Positions 54,884-64,000 of a DNA stretch of 64,000 nt are shown here, in pieces. The DNA is taken from positions 124,001 through 188,000 of the forward strand of contig CALMAH010000016.1 in NCBI GenBank assembly GCA_937859595.1. The letters are read 5' to 3'. This DNA comes from an uncultured Acidobacteriota bacterium. Lineage in GTDB: Bacteria > Acidobacteriota > Blastocatellia > Pyrinomonadales > Pyrinomonadaceae. The notes under the pieces are model-generated. The model was given only the letters and a program-made list of their open reading frames with translations. It was not told where the DNA came from and did not search any database. Position numbers and translations under genes: made by a program. The first letter of the stretch is position 1; the number at the start of each line of letters is the position of its first letter.

Positions 54884-55933
54884 CTAGCTGGCGTCGTATC
54901 CAAGATTTCTCGTGCTGAAGGTCGAGGTCATCGTTATTCTCAAGACCTCGTTCGGGTCAGCTACTACCTCAGTTCCGCGAACGGTGATCGTAAAACGGAC
55001 CTGGCGGACCGCGATCAGGCGTTCGAGCTCCGGGTTCGGAGTGATGGAGCCGTCGTCCATAACATATTCGATCTGAAAGTCCTCAACACCGTAAACGAGC
55101 ACCTCATCGACAAAAGCGGCCGGGGTCGCCGGCGGCGGGCGATTGGCAAAGTCGCGGCGGGTCAGCTCACCGTTCGGCGTCACGAAATAGGTCACCATCC
55201 GGACACGCTGCATACTGGCGGGCGTCGTGATGTTCGTAAGCGTTCCGCCGGTTCCAGTAAGATTCATGCCAAGGATATCGCCATTGGCAAACTGAACTCG
55301 GTCTGTTCCCGAAAGTCCGGTCACAACGCTAAGCGTCGAACCGGTATTCCCGGTGACGAGGAAAAGGTCATTTACGCGACATTCGGAGTTGCTGCCCGCT
55401 ATCGGAACGATCTCGTCAATTCCGTCAATGGTGGTCGCAGCGTTTATCCGAAGCGGCATTGAGACCTCGCGCCCGGGGTCGCCGACGAGATTAAAGCTCG
55501 GGTCCTTAAAAAGGAAGGTAACCTGGTCAGTGCGGACACCCGGGTCCGGGTTAAGATTGTTCGGGTGTAGGTCGTTGCCGGAGATGATCGGCGGCACGTC
55601 GTCACGCGAAGGGTCGGGATCAGGCGGCAGGCCAAGCAGCGGATAGAGCCTGGAATCAGGTACGACCACTGCGCTTTCGAGCGGGTAGCCGAAACCTGCG
55701 TTGTAGGTATCGCGTCCCAAAAGATTCAGCGACAATCGCACGGACTTGTTTAGGGGCACCTGTTGGTTGACCATTGAGCGGCCAGCCTGTGCTACCTGCA
55801 TAACGCCAAATATTGCGGCCGTAACGATAAGAAAAATTACGATCGAAACGAGAAGTTCGACGAGCGAGAATCCCCGCTCATCGGCCCTTTCGCTGATCGC
55901 CGTTGATTTACGAACAAACGTTTGATCTTTCAT
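54884..55933 (-). CDS. PilW-like minor pseudopilin
   Basis: 349 residues. Type III (class III) leader: SERADERG/FSLVELLVSIVIFL, with cleavage between Gly and Phe and Glu at +5, followed by a long hydrophobic helix. The C-terminal domain has DNAGFGYPLES-like (here YNAGFGYPLESAVVVP) and FTITVRGTEVVADPNE beta elements typical of PilW. It is part of the priming complex of a type IV pilus or type II secretion pseudopilus. Confidence 0.83.
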   Translation of the reverse strand: MKDQTFVRKSTAISERADERGFSLVELLVSIVIFLIVTAAIFGVMQVAQAGRSMVNQQVPLNKSVRLSLNLLGRDTYNAGFGYPLESAVVVPDSRLYPLLGLPPDPDPSRDDVPPIISGNDLHPNNLNPDPGVRTDQVTFLFKDPSFNLVGDPGREVSMPLRINAATTIDGIDEIVPIAGSNSECRVNDLFLVTGNTGSTLSVVTGLSGTDRVQFANGDILGMNLTGTGGTLTNITTPASMQRVRMVTYFVTPNGELTRRDFANRPPPATPAAFVDEVLVYGVEDFQIEYVMDDGSITPNPELERLIAVRQVRFTITVRGTEVVADPNEVLRITMTSTFSTRNLGYDAS

Positions 55934-55943
55934 AGCTCAACCC

Positions 55944-56516
55944 TTAAATGCCGCCGTCCTCTATTTCGTAATCGGTCAAAGCGGTAGTCAGGACCTCCCG
56001 GAACTCTGCCGTACCGATAAAGTAAGTGACGATAACCTGAACGGAGCGCATCCTCACCGGTGCTGTGCCCGGGGTCGGACAATTCGGCGAGGGGCGATCC
56101 GGATCGCAGATATCCGTGATGATGATCTCGCGCTGAAAACCGTTCAGCACGATCCCCTCGTCGTCCGCTGTTCCCAAAACCTGATCGGGGCCCGGATCAG
56201 TGAAGACATTGTTAACACCGGTAACGAAGATCCCTTGCGGAATTCCCGTGTCGGGATCGGGATTGCTGCCGACATTGCCGACACGCCTCCAACCGAGACG
56301 CGAAGCGTCGGATGTTTCTTTGACCGACATTATAGATTCCATCGTGGAGGTCGCGATCTGTTTCGCCATCACCTGCTGTTCCTGGCCGCGTCCGCGTACC
56401 ACTGACGCAGAGATCGCCGCAAGCAACGCGAGGATGCCGACGAGCAGGATCACGATAGCGACCATCACATCGATGTATGTGAAGCCGGACTGTGAGCGTT
56501 TATCGAAAGTCTTCAT
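55944..56516 (-). CDS. PilV-like minor pseudopilin
   Basis: 190 residues from ATG 56516; an extension to 56573 would overlap the preceding gene. Prepilin leader KTFDKRSQSG/FTYIDVMVAIVILLVG, with Asp in place of the usual Glu5. A hydrophobic helix (LALLAAISASVVRGRGQEQQ) and a soluble beta part follow. It belongs to the minor pilin set with FimT/GspH, PilW and PilX. Confidence 0.8.
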   Translation of the reverse strand: MKTFDKRSQSGFTYIDVMVAIVILLVGILALLAAISASVVRGRGQEQQVMAKQIATSTMESIMSVKETSDASRLGWRRVGNVGSNPDPDTGIPQGIFVTGVNNVFTDPGPDQVLGTADDEGIVLNGFQREIIITDICDPDRPSPNCPTPGTAPVRMRSVQVIVTYFIGTAEFREVLTTALTDYEIEDGGI

Positions 56517-56536
56517 AATCTTTTGTCCCGTTAACA

Positions 56537-57214
56537 TCAATAGGGCTTGAACTCGGTCCCGTCGTACCGCCAATAACGAACTGCACCGCTGCCGGCAAAC
56601 ATTGTCAGTGCCCGGATCTCGCCGATACTGTTAGGTGCATTTACATCGTCCGGCCTCGGCGACCAGATGAAGAGGCTTGAATTGAGCGGAACGCCGTTTG
56701 CGCCGACGACCGAGCCATCACTTCGAAACCGCGCCGCCCAAACCCTGTTCCCGGTAACGGAAACGCCGTCGCGCTCATGGCCGATGTTGTCGTTCGCGAA
56801 GACCGCCGTTGCATAGTTAGGCGGATTTGGCGGCGCAACCGCCGGTGGCGGCGCGTCTATTCTTACAAGCTCCGGTGCAAGCAGGGGCATGCTCTTGAAC
56901 AACTGATCCGGACCGGTGGGGTCCTCGTCGATGAGGTTAAGTGAATTGGCGGTAAGATCGACCTCAAAGCGCACTGTCGACCGACGCGAGAGAGCCCGCT
57001 GGCTTGCCTCCTGCATCGCATCAATAACAAGCAGCGACTGATCATCGGAACGATAGAGCTTTGTATAGCTAAAGAAATACGGTACCGAGATCGCCGCAAG
57101 TACACCGATCACGAGCAGGACCGTCAGCAGTTCCACCACGGAGAACCCCGAAGATGTTCGACTTAATAGCGTCGACGGAGCAGGCGACATTGATTGCGGA
57201 CAATATTTGAACAT
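56537..57214 (-). CDS. FimT/GspH-like minor pseudopilin
   Basis: 225 residues from ATG 57214; ATG 57190 and TTG 57229 are alternatives, none with a clear Shine-Dalgarno. Leader LLSRTSSG/FSVVELLTVLLVIG with Glu5, then a pilin helix (LAAISVPYFFSYTKLYRSDD) and a GspH-type beta domain with VRFEVDLTANSLNLIDEDP and WAARFRSDGSVVGANG. It is the first gene of a four-gene minor pilin operon read on the minus strand. Confidence 0.83.
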   Translation of the reverse strand: MFKYCPQSMSPAPSTLLSRTSSGFSVVELLTVLLVIGVLAAISVPYFFSYTKLYRSDDQSLLVIDAMQEASQRALSRRSTVRFEVDLTANSLNLIDEDPTGPDQLFKSMPLLAPELVRIDAPPPAVAPPNPPNYATAVFANDNIGHERDGVSVTGNRVWAARFRSDGSVVGANGVPLNSSLFIWSPRPDDVNAPNSIGEIRALTMFAGSGAVRYWRYDGTEFKPY

Positions 57215-57406
57215 AGCGGTTTGATCCAAATTCTAGAGGGCTCGGAAGGAAGCTTGTTGAATGAAACTCTACGCAGCGAACCGTCGCCACGGTCGAGTAG
57301 GAGCCCACAATGATAAGAAAGGAAGAAAGTTCAACACTTTCCAAAAGTATTTTACACAGTTGAACAGCGTAAGGCAACCAAAATCCTACCTTTCAATAAA
57401 TGCGGG

Positions 57407-57412
57407 TATAAT
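57407..57412 (+). promoter_or_regulatory. -10 box of the FHA/PBP/RodA/PP2C operon
   Basis: TATAAT 25 nt before the TTG start at 57438; the -35 region is poorly matched. Confidence 0.45.
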
Positions 57413-57437
57413 TTAGAATTCGAGAAGGACAAAAGTT

Positions 57438-58526
57438 TTGCTCTCGGCCCACCTGACACGGCAAATGACTCAGGCACACAACAAAAAGGCCTCACCCGAC
57501 TGGTTGATACAGGGAGTACTGACCAAGATCGGGGACATCTTTGACAGTCTGACCGGCCGCCGCTGGAAGCCTTCGAGTTCGCTCGCGACCAGCCAATTGA
57601 TCGAAAGGCTCAAGTTTCTGCTAGATTCGGAGGCCGTTGACGGTGAGGGCGGGAGAAAATACGTACCCCACAACATAAAGCTGAAAATGCAGTGGGACAA
57701 GTTTGCTGCCGATTCGGAAGAGGCACTGACGATGATCAGGAACGAATTTCTTGTTGCGGCAATAGACCATATAAACGATCGCCGCTACTATACACGTGCT
57801 CCGATAGCAATAGAGGTCAAGCCCGATTATTTCACCGAGGGTGTCCGGCTTTTTGCCAGCTTCGAGGCATTTCCAGACGATCATCAAGAGGCCCAGATCA
57901 ACGTATCATTGCCGGGCGACACGGACGAACCGCCCGAGAGCGCGGAGGTCGAAGTGGCAGCGGAGAGGCGGGCCGCGTTTGCCAGGTTCACGCTAGATCA
58001 GCGTTTGATCGAAAAGGATCTCACCTTTGTCCCGGGTGGAAGGCTGAGCGTAGGCCGCACAAAGGAGAATGACCTGGCGATAGACGACATCAGCGTGTCG
58101 AAATATCACGCCTCCCTGCTTCTGGACACCGAGGGGCGGCTGGTGATCGCGGACACGGGCTCGACCAACGGAACATTCATAAACGGTGTGCGTATCTCTT
58201 ACGGAAAGGCAGCTACGGTAGGCCCCGGCGATAAGCTTAAGTTCGGTGCGATCGACGTGGCGATAAACGTGGCCCCACTGCCAGAAGAGCCCAAGACGCC
58301 GGATGTGACGGTGGAATTCAGCCATTCGGAAACGGTGGGCGGATTTGAATTCAAAAAGCGGGAGCCTGTAAACCTGTCTCCGATAGAAACGGGGCAGAAG
58401 ACCGAAGTGCTTGCGCACGACGCGCGGCCGACGAAGTCGATCCCCGCCGAACAGCCGGCTCCAACTATGCCCGCGATCAGCGTGGATCCCCGGGAGGACG
58501 GCGAACGAGAACCGGAGGTAAGGTGA
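57438..58526 (+). CDS. FHA-domain protein of the FhaA type
   Basis: 362 residues from TTG 57438, preceded by GAAGGA; ATG 57465 is an alternative. Residues 10-150 are the DUF3662-type domain (KIGDIFDSLTGRRWKPSS, then KYVPHNIKLKMQWDKF). Residues 190-285 are an FHA domain with LSVGRTKENDLAI, ISVSKYHASL and DTGSTNGTFING. The tail is Pro/Glu-rich. It reads phosphothreonine, presumably made by the PknB-type kinase encoded nearby, and links it to the peptidoglycan enzymes encoded next. Its stop overlaps the PBP start (GTGA). Confidence 0.88.
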   Translation: MLSAHLTRQMTQAHNKKASPDWLIQGVLTKIGDIFDSLTGRRWKPSSSLATSQLIERLKFLLDSEAVDGEGGRKYVPHNIKLKMQWDKFAADSEEALTMIRNEFLVAAIDHINDRRYYTRAPIAIEVKPDYFTEGVRLFASFEAFPDDHQEAQINVSLPGDTDEPPESAEVEVAAERRAAFARFTLDQRLIEKDLTFVPGGRLSVGRTKENDLAIDDISVSKYHASLLLDTEGRLVIADTGSTNGTFINGVRISYGKAATVGPGDKLKFGAIDVAINVAPLPEEPKTPDVTVEFSHSETVGGFEFKKREPVNLSPIETGQKTEVLAHDARPTKSIPAEQPAPTMPAISVDPREDGEREPEVR

Positions 58527-60424
58527 AGCTTTTTTTCCTGCTGCAAATAGACTGGAGCAAATTGAGCCCCGACTCGCTGTTCGGCGGCCAGGTTCTGGAG
58601 CGCGTGCCGGCCGGGCTTTCATTGCTCTACATCGTTGGTGTCGGTATACTGCTGGGCTTTCTCACACTCACCTTTTTGGACAACTTTCGCAAGACCCGTT
58701 TCCTGTTCGAGTTCGATCTGCCGAAAGACGTCAGAAAGCGTCTCACCCAAACGCTTGCGAACCGCAGCATCCGCCAGTGGCAGTGCGTGTTCATATTGCT
58801 GGCGCTAAGCGTGTTCGGCTTTCAGGCCTATTGGACCTATTTCGCCGGCGATGTGAATGAACAGTTCCAATCGCTCGCCTACAAGGACCTTAGAGCTAGG
58901 CGGACAACCGCTGCGAACCTCCGCGGATGGATGTTCGACCGGAGCGGACAACTCGGAAGTTCGCTTGCATACTACCGCGCCGGAAAGAGCGGCGACATTC
59001 AGCGGGCCTATGCTCTCGAAAAGGAACTCGCACATCTGCTGGGTACAGAAAGAGGGACGCCGGGCCTTGAACGAACACTCTTCCTCAGAAATGCCGATCC
59101 TATGCCCGAGGCATGGGACGTGCTGACGACAATAAAGGACACACAAGAAGACCGCGACGTCCGTATTACCATCGACCGCGACCTGCAGGCCTACATCGCC
59201 GCACAACTGGACGGACGAAAAGGCTCGATCGTTGTGCTCGATCCGCAGAATGGCGACATCCTAGCGATGTTCTCAAACCCGTCTTACAACCTTGCCGAGG
59301 CGAATGATCTGGATAGCTATCTGAAACTGGAGGCGAACCGGCGCGACAAACCGCTGTTGAACCGTTCGACCCGTGAATTCTATATTCCCGGCTCGACGTT
59401 CAAACTGTTCACGGTGATCGCCGCGTTTCGTGCGGCCCGGCAGAACGCCGTCTTCCCAAGCTATCCGGATGGATTCAGGCCGACGCGCGGTTCGCTGCCT
59501 ATAGTGGATGCGACCCAGAAGCGGGTTGGGATGAACGTGAGCGGGGCGTGCAGCGGCGGCTGTCAGCCTAAGGACATCACGACGGCTTTCAAGGTCTCGA
59601 GCAATCAGTATTTTGCACAGCTTGCCATCGCTCTCGGCAGGGAGAGGATCCACGAAACGGCAGAATTGATGGGGATCGCCGGGGTGGAGACGCCGGGCGA
59701 GGCTCTGATGTCGCGGTTCTTTCCGTCGATCCTGAACACCAGCACTCCGGCCATCGCGAACGCGCTCGCCCCGCAGCGGTCCACCATCGTCACGGGCAAG
59801 GACATCTCGGCGTTCGACATCGGGCTAGAGGGTATGGGACAGGGTTATGCGGGCCAGATGACCCCGCTGCAGATGGCGATGATCACGGCGGTGGCAGGAA
59901 ATATGGAAGGCAAACTGATGAAGCCCCGGATCGAGGCAGATCAGCCGCCGGCCATGTTCTCACAGGTGCTCTCACCTCAACAGGCCGCTGCCGTCCGACA
60001 GATAATGGCCACCGTTACCGAAGAACCCGGCGGCACGGGCACCGTGATCGCGGGCCGATTGGCGGGTACGGGAATAAGGACCGGCGGCAAGACAGGAACG
60101 GCGGAAAAGGAGACTCCGCTCTACGACGAAAAAACCGGACAGCTCAGAACCGTAAAGAAGAAGAGAAGGAACGCCTCGGGCGAATGGGAAGAATATGACG
60201 CTCCGGTGATGTTTACGCGCTCGGACAGTTGGTTCATCACGATCGCACCGCTTGAGCGGCCGCGGCTGGCGATCGCGGTGGTAGTTGAGGGCGGCGGCTA
60301 CGGATCGCGGACGGCGGCTCCGATCGCAGCGAATGTGATATTGAAGGCGCGGGAACTCGGGCTGCTCGGCGACCAGTACAAACCGAAGGCCGCTCCGCAA
60401 AAGCCCCAACAGCGACGCAGATGA
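58523..60424 (+). CDS. Penicillin-binding protein 2/FtsI-type transpeptidase
   Basis: 633 residues from GTG 58523. One or two N-terminal membrane helices, then a pedestal domain (TAANLRGWMFDRSGQLGSSL). The transpeptidase domain has IPGSTFKLFTV with nucleophile Ser291 and Lys294, SSN (359-361), and KTGTAEK (523-529). It crosslinks peptidoglycan outside the inner membrane. The order FHA, PBP, RodA, PP2C resembles actinobacterial pbpA loci. The membrane anchor is longer than in PBP2b. Confidence 0.9.
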   Translation: MKLFFLLQIDWSKLSPDSLFGGQVLERVPAGLSLLYIVGVGILLGFLTLTFLDNFRKTRFLFEFDLPKDVRKRLTQTLANRSIRQWQCVFILLALSVFGFQAYWTYFAGDVNEQFQSLAYKDLRARRTTAANLRGWMFDRSGQLGSSLAYYRAGKSGDIQRAYALEKELAHLLGTERGTPGLERTLFLRNADPMPEAWDVLTTIKDTQEDRDVRITIDRDLQAYIAAQLDGRKGSIVVLDPQNGDILAMFSNPSYNLAEANDLDSYLKLEANRRDKPLLNRSTREFYIPGSTFKLFTVIAAFRAARQNAVFPSYPDGFRPTRGSLPIVDATQKRVGMNVSGACSGGCQPKDITTAFKVSSNQYFAQLAIALGRERIHETAELMGIAGVETPGEALMSRFFPSILNTSTPAIANALAPQRSTIVTGKDISAFDIGLEGMGQGYAGQMTPLQMAMITAVAGNMEGKLMKPRIEADQPPAMFSQVLSPQQAAAVRQIMATVTEEPGGTGTVIAGRLAGTGIRTGGKTGTAEKETPLYDEKTGQLRTVKKKRRNASGEWEEYDAPVMFTRSDSWFITIAPLERPRLAIAVVVEGGGYGSRTAAPIAANVILKARELGLLGDQYKPKAAPQKPQQRRR

Positions 60425-60452
60425 CGCGGCACCGGGCACTCGGGAAGACACG

Positions 60453-62126
60453 TTGAGAAACAGGACCTCATCACATTTTTTCATTCTTGTGCTGATCGTG
60501 GCACTGACCGCGATCGCGCACTACGCTATCTATTACGGGGGGATGATACGCGGTTATGAGACCTCCTATTATTCCGGCGTGCGGAACATTTTGCTCCTGA
60601 CGGGGCTGGCCGTCCTTCCCATCTTTTTAAAGCATGTATTCAAATTCGGCGGCAATTGGACGCTTTACACCACGGCCATTCTGCTTTTCTCGGTAGGCCT
60701 GACGGTGCAGTATCGTCTCTTCAGCGACCCCGAGTACATTTCTCGTCGTGACAAGGCCGAGGCCAGACAGGCAAAGATCCGAACGCTCCAGATGAACTTT
60801 ATTCAGGAGAACTACTCGGCGGAGAAAAAGCAGATGATGGGGCTGCCGGCGACGCCGCCCTCCCCGGTAGATCTTTCCGATCGCGAGCTTCGACCCTCGG
60901 AGGAGACTCTCTCGGCAGTCGCGTTTTCCGGAAAGACGATAAACCCGGTCTTGGGCATGATCGGGCTGATCATTGTCCTGTTATTGCTGCGAAGTGAAAA
61001 GCTGCTCGACCTGATGCAGCGGAACGGATTTGCGATAGTTCTGCTGACGCTGGGGCCGTTGATCGTGGCGGCGATCACATCAAGCGCCGGAAAATCGATC
61101 GGCAATATGACGCCGTGGGAGCCGTCGAAAATTCCTTTCTTGATCGGATTCGCGGCTATTCTTGCGGCTCTCTACAAAAACCTTGCTCGTACATATTGGG
61201 GATTGCCGAGGGCTAGGGACGTTGTTCCTCTTCTCTTTATGGCGGCACTTCCCTTTTTCCCTTTCTTTATATTAAAGGACTTTGGGCAGATGATGGTGTT
61301 CGGCGGGGTTTACGCCACGCTTTATATCATTGCCATCAGGCGTTTTGCCCAACGCTTTGTGTTCGTCGGGAGTGTACTTCTCGCAATAGGTATCCTGGTT
61401 GTAAGCGCCCTGCCGGAAAACACGCAGGAAAAGATACCTTTATTGCCAATGGCGGCAAAGCCCGTAAAAACGGTGCTGCCGGACCGCATTCAGCAGCGGT
61501 TTCATCTCTGGCTCGATGGGTTCAATCCGCCGAGTCCCGACACGACCTGGTGGAAGTCGGACTACGACAACTATTTCAAGCGCCTAGTAGCCAAAGACCC
61601 CGAACTTCCGCAGCTATTGGAACGCGATCCGGGACTCCAACGGACGATAAACGTCGATGCATGGTTCGACATATTGGCCTTTCAGCCGGCGCAGGCCACA
61701 TTCGGACTTGCCTCCGGAGGGACCACAGGACGCGGACTGGGCCTCGGATATCCTGAGCTGATCCCGGTGGCGGACTCGGATTATATATTCGCGGCCCTGG
61801 CGGAAGAACTTGGACTTTTTGGGGGTTTGTTGGTAACCTTTGCGCTGATCGTATTTGTCAGCGCCGCCGTCAGAACTGCTTTGGATTCAAGAGATATGTT
61901 CGCCAAGCTCTGCTGTATCGGGCTGGCGGCCTTTATCGGATTTCAGGCATTGGTGAACATGGGCGGCATCACAAGGGCACTGCCGATGACGGGCATCACA
62001 CTTCCATTTGTAAGCCACGGCGGCTTCTCTCTGATTACCAGTTTTGTGATGTTGGGGATGCTGATGGCATTTTCTCACCGAAACGCACTCGACCGACAGG
62101 CAAAGGATGCTCAGGTACTGCCTTAG
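60453..62126 (+). CDS. FtsW/RodA/SpoVE-type SEDS glycosyltransferase
   Basis: 557 residues from TTG 60453. About ten membrane helices. The C-terminal signature LPMTGITLPFVSHGGFSLIT and GYPELIPVADSDYIFAALAE are SEDS blocks. A large extracytoplasmic loop (about residues 330-405) carries WKSDYDNYFKRLV, longer than in E. coli RodA. It polymerises lipid II together with the PBP encoded just before. Confidence 0.88.
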   Translation: MRNRTSSHFFILVLIVALTAIAHYAIYYGGMIRGYETSYYSGVRNILLLTGLAVLPIFLKHVFKFGGNWTLYTTAILLFSVGLTVQYRLFSDPEYISRRDKAEARQAKIRTLQMNFIQENYSAEKKQMMGLPATPPSPVDLSDRELRPSEETLSAVAFSGKTINPVLGMIGLIIVLLLLRSEKLLDLMQRNGFAIVLLTLGPLIVAAITSSAGKSIGNMTPWEPSKIPFLIGFAAILAALYKNLARTYWGLPRARDVVPLLFMAALPFFPFFILKDFGQMMVFGGVYATLYIIAIRRFAQRFVFVGSVLLAIGILVVSALPENTQEKIPLLPMAAKPVKTVLPDRIQQRFHLWLDGFNPPSPDTTWWKSDYDNYFKRLVAKDPELPQLLERDPGLQRTINVDAWFDILAFQPAQATFGLASGGTTGRGLGLGYPELIPVADSDYIFAALAEELGLFGGLLVTFALIVFVSAAVRTALDSRDMFAKLCCIGLAAFIGFQALVNMGGITRALPMTGITLPFVSHGGFSLITSFVMLGMLMAFSHRNALDRQAKDAQVLP

Positions 62127-62205
62127 CTATCTGCTGATAATTAGCTGTAAGTAAATGAATTATGAAACTGGCGAGCCGGATACGCAGCTATTGGGGGAAT
62201 AGTAA

Positions 62206-63873
62206 ATGAATAACGCAACGGACTGGAGCACGGCTAGCATAAGCGACCGGGGGCTCAGCGATAAGAGGCCTGTAAATGAAGATTCAATGCTGTCGCTGGA
62301 GCAATTTGGCGTTTTTGCCGTTGCTGACGGCGTCGGCGGAGCTCAGGCGGGCGACGTTGCCTCGCAGATGGCAATGGAGATAATCGGCGAGGCGTTTCTC
62401 CACTACGGCGACACGGTTGACCCGGAAGAGATATTGCGCGTTTCAATGGAACGGGCGAATGAAGCCATCCACCAGATGGCGACCGAGCTCCCGCAACTTT
62501 CGTCAATGGCGACAACCGTGGCGGCGATCCAGGTCTCGGGTGACATCGTGACCATAGCTCACGTTGGTGATTCGAGGGTTTACAGGCTGGATCCGGATGG
62601 ACGGCTCCACCGGGAAACGGATGACCATTCGATGGTCGAAGAAGAAGTTAGGGCAGGCCGGATGACGCCGGAACAAGCCCTTAACCACCCGGGGCGCAAC
62701 ATCATCAGCCGGGCCGTAGGCGCCGAACCGACGGTTGATGTCGAGATAAAGACCATTATGACGGACCCGGGCTCGACCTTCCTGGTCTGCACCGACGGTG
62801 TTACGAGGCATATCAGCGATGACGAGTTGGAGCATCTGCTGACCACGGGTATGAGCCCGGAAATGGTGTGTCAGCAAATAAAGGACATCTGCTATGAACG
62901 AGGTGCGGAAGACAATCTTACAGCGATCCTGGTAAGGGCCGAAACCCAGCAGACAGCGGCGGAAGAGCCAGTAAGGGCGGCCGCTGACGAGATGGAAACG
63001 GAAACCGTTGCGACCGCACGGCCGGCTTTTGAGGAACAGGCCCGGGATGAGATAGTGTTCGAAAGCGACGACGCCTTTGACGCGTCCGAGTCCGAAACGG
63101 AGACGTTTGAAGCCCACGATTCCGATCTTGCGGAGGAACGCGAGATCGAAATGGTCGAATTGAACGAAGAGATTCCAGCGAACGAGCCTGTCGCAGAAAC
63201 GGCTCAGACCGAGGGATCGTCACCTGCCGAAACGGAGTACGTCTCTTCCAGCGTTGTCGTACCGGCGGGCCGCCAGCAGGCAGCCGACCGCGACCTGCAG
63301 ATGTTTGGCAACACGGTCGCAGCAAAGACGGCTCCGCCGATCGCATCCGGATCCTTGATCGGCACGATATTGTCTTCGCTGATCTGGCTGGTACTCGGCA
63401 GTTTGCTGGGGATAACCGGTTACTATTTGTGGCATCAAAACAACCCGATCGAACACGAGCCGCCACCGCAACTAGTTGAAAAGACACAAGATATCCAGCT
63501 CTCTGCATTTGCAGAAAGCCGACGGATCGTGGACTCCGACCCCGAGGCCTATCTGAAGGCAAAGGCCGCAAGCCCGCAGGACGCTATCGACCATTACCTT
63601 CTGGGGCGTGCAATGCTGCTAATGGGCCGGCTGTGGGATGCGGACAAACAGTTTGACCTGGCAAAAGCGAAACTAGGCGAAATGGCGGAGGCGGACCAAA
63701 AGGATGTCCCGACTCTAAAAGCTGACATCGCGATAGGACAAGCACTCGCAAAGAACTCGGCCGTCGGCGAAGCAATGAAAAAGGAACTCGACGCAATGAG
63801 GGAAGCTGTGAAGAAAGACAGTGAGCCGGCCGCTAACTCAATCGCGGCTAATTCGAACGCGGCCAGCCAGTGA
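62206..63873 (+). CDS. PP2C-type Ser/Thr phosphatase with membrane helix
   Basis: 555 residues. PPM domain 1-245: RPVNEDSML, VFAVADGVGGAQAGDVAS (DGVGG, metal-binding Asp), AHVGDSRVYRL, and DNLTAILV. An acidic, low-complexity linker follows (Glu/Thr-rich). A membrane helix (LIWLVLGSLLGITGYYL) and a C-terminal tetratricopeptide-like part (DHYLLGRAMLLMGRLWDADK) end the chain. It would reverse kinase signals at the cell-wall synthesis machinery, as PstP does. Confidence 0.88.
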   Translation: MNNATDWSTASISDRGLSDKRPVNEDSMLSLEQFGVFAVADGVGGAQAGDVASQMAMEIIGEAFLHYGDTVDPEEILRVSMERANEAIHQMATELPQLSSMATTVAAIQVSGDIVTIAHVGDSRVYRLDPDGRLHRETDDHSMVEEEVRAGRMTPEQALNHPGRNIISRAVGAEPTVDVEIKTIMTDPGSTFLVCTDGVTRHISDDELEHLLTTGMSPEMVCQQIKDICYERGAEDNLTAILVRAETQQTAAEEPVRAAADEMETETVATARPAFEEQARDEIVFESDDAFDASESETETFEAHDSDLAEEREIEMVELNEEIPANEPVAETAQTEGSSPAETEYVSSSVVVPAGRQQAADRDLQMFGNTVAAKTAPPIASGSLIGTILSSLIWLVLGSLLGITGYYLWHQNNPIEHEPPPQLVEKTQDIQLSAFAESRRIVDSDPEAYLKAKAASPQDAIDHYLLGRAMLLMGRLWDADKQFDLAKAKLGEMAEADQKDVPTLKADIAIGQALAKNSAVGEAMKKELDAMREAVKKDSEPAANSIAANSNAASQ

Positions 63874-63915
63874 AGGGCTGCATCAGAGCCTTCGATGCAG
63901 TCGAACGGAGCGGGC

Positions 63916-64000
63916 ATGGAACAGTATTACACCGCAGGAAACCGCCAGATTAAGGCTTTCAACCGGCGAGCAGATATCTATCGTTATGGTCTCTCCGCTC
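63916..64000 (+). CDS. Start of a further gene, cut by window edge
   Basis: 28 codons are visible from ATG 63916, with GGAGCGGG just upstream and an open frame to the end of the window (MEQYYTAGNRQIKAFNRR and onward). No family can be assigned from this fragment. It is 42 nt behind the phosphatase gene, so it may belong to the same operon. Confidence 0.5.
   Translation, partial: MEQYYTAGNRQIKAFNRRADIYRYGLSA

Noticed and set aside
62918..63571. Long minus-strand frame opposite the PP2C gene
   Set aside because: It is Arg/Pro/Ser-rich without motifs and is opposite a clearly coding, acidic linker, typical of a shadow frame.

Overview
The window looks like a chromosomal segment of a Gram-negative, pilus-bearing bacterium, most plausibly an acidobacterium of the Blastocatellia type. 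This is inferred from gene content: LPS and heptose genes, an LptF-LptG fusion, minor pilins, an FHA/PBP/RodA/PP2C cluster and a HprK-like/PqqD cell-surface module. No rRNA, tRNA or CRISPR array was seen. Several promoters have clear sigma-70-like boxes.

Layout. (1) 1-17.7 kb, all plus strand: a cell-surface polysaccharide locus. It holds a flippase, a polymerase, ADP-heptose synthesis (a fused RfaE2-GmhA plus RfaE1), a heptosyltransferase-like GT9, a three-enzyme UDP-L-QuiNAc/L-FucNAc-type pathway, two GT4 enzymes and a WecA/WbpL-like initiating transferase. It ends in a HprK-like kinase / PqqD / nucleotidyltransferase trio, then tsaB-rimI. (2) 17.8-30.5 kb: housekeeping genes (DUF465 protein, lipoprotein beta-propeller, ssb, accA, dnaE, miaB, bifunctional nuclease, parA-parB) and a large secreted protein. 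(3) 30,580-34,123: a complete IS1-family transposon with imperfect terminal inverted repeats and an 8-bp target duplication (GTCTGAGA). Besides the transposase it carries four passenger genes: a coupled pair of small membrane proteins, an Orc/Cdc6-like AAA ATPase and a tiny basic protein. (4) 34.1-48.5 kb: metK-ahcY, the lptFG fusion with recO and two small membrane proteins, hslVU, a fibronectin-type lipoprotein, fsa, a MarR regulator behind a 22-bp-phased operator array, a universal stress protein and a DUF402 protein. (5) 48.7-64 kb: a Ser/Thr kinase with SH3 domain and an FHA protein, a four-gene minor pseudopilin operon, then FHA-PBP-RodA-PP2C, which recalls the actinobacterial fhaA/pstP/rodA/pbpA/pknB arrangement.

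How the parts work together. Region 1 builds, flips and polymerises an undecaprenyl-linked glycan rich in 6-deoxy-amino sugars and heptose. The lptFG product would export LPS. Region 5 couples Ser/Thr phosphorylation (kinase, FHA readers, PP2C eraser) to septal or lateral peptidoglycan synthesis (PBP plus SEDS protein).

The two most unusual items are the cargo-carrying IS1-family transposon, whose transposase promoter is bracketed by copies of the terminal-repeat motif, and the PqqD protein whose C-terminus carries a twin-arginine-like hydrophobic segment and a six-cysteine tail.
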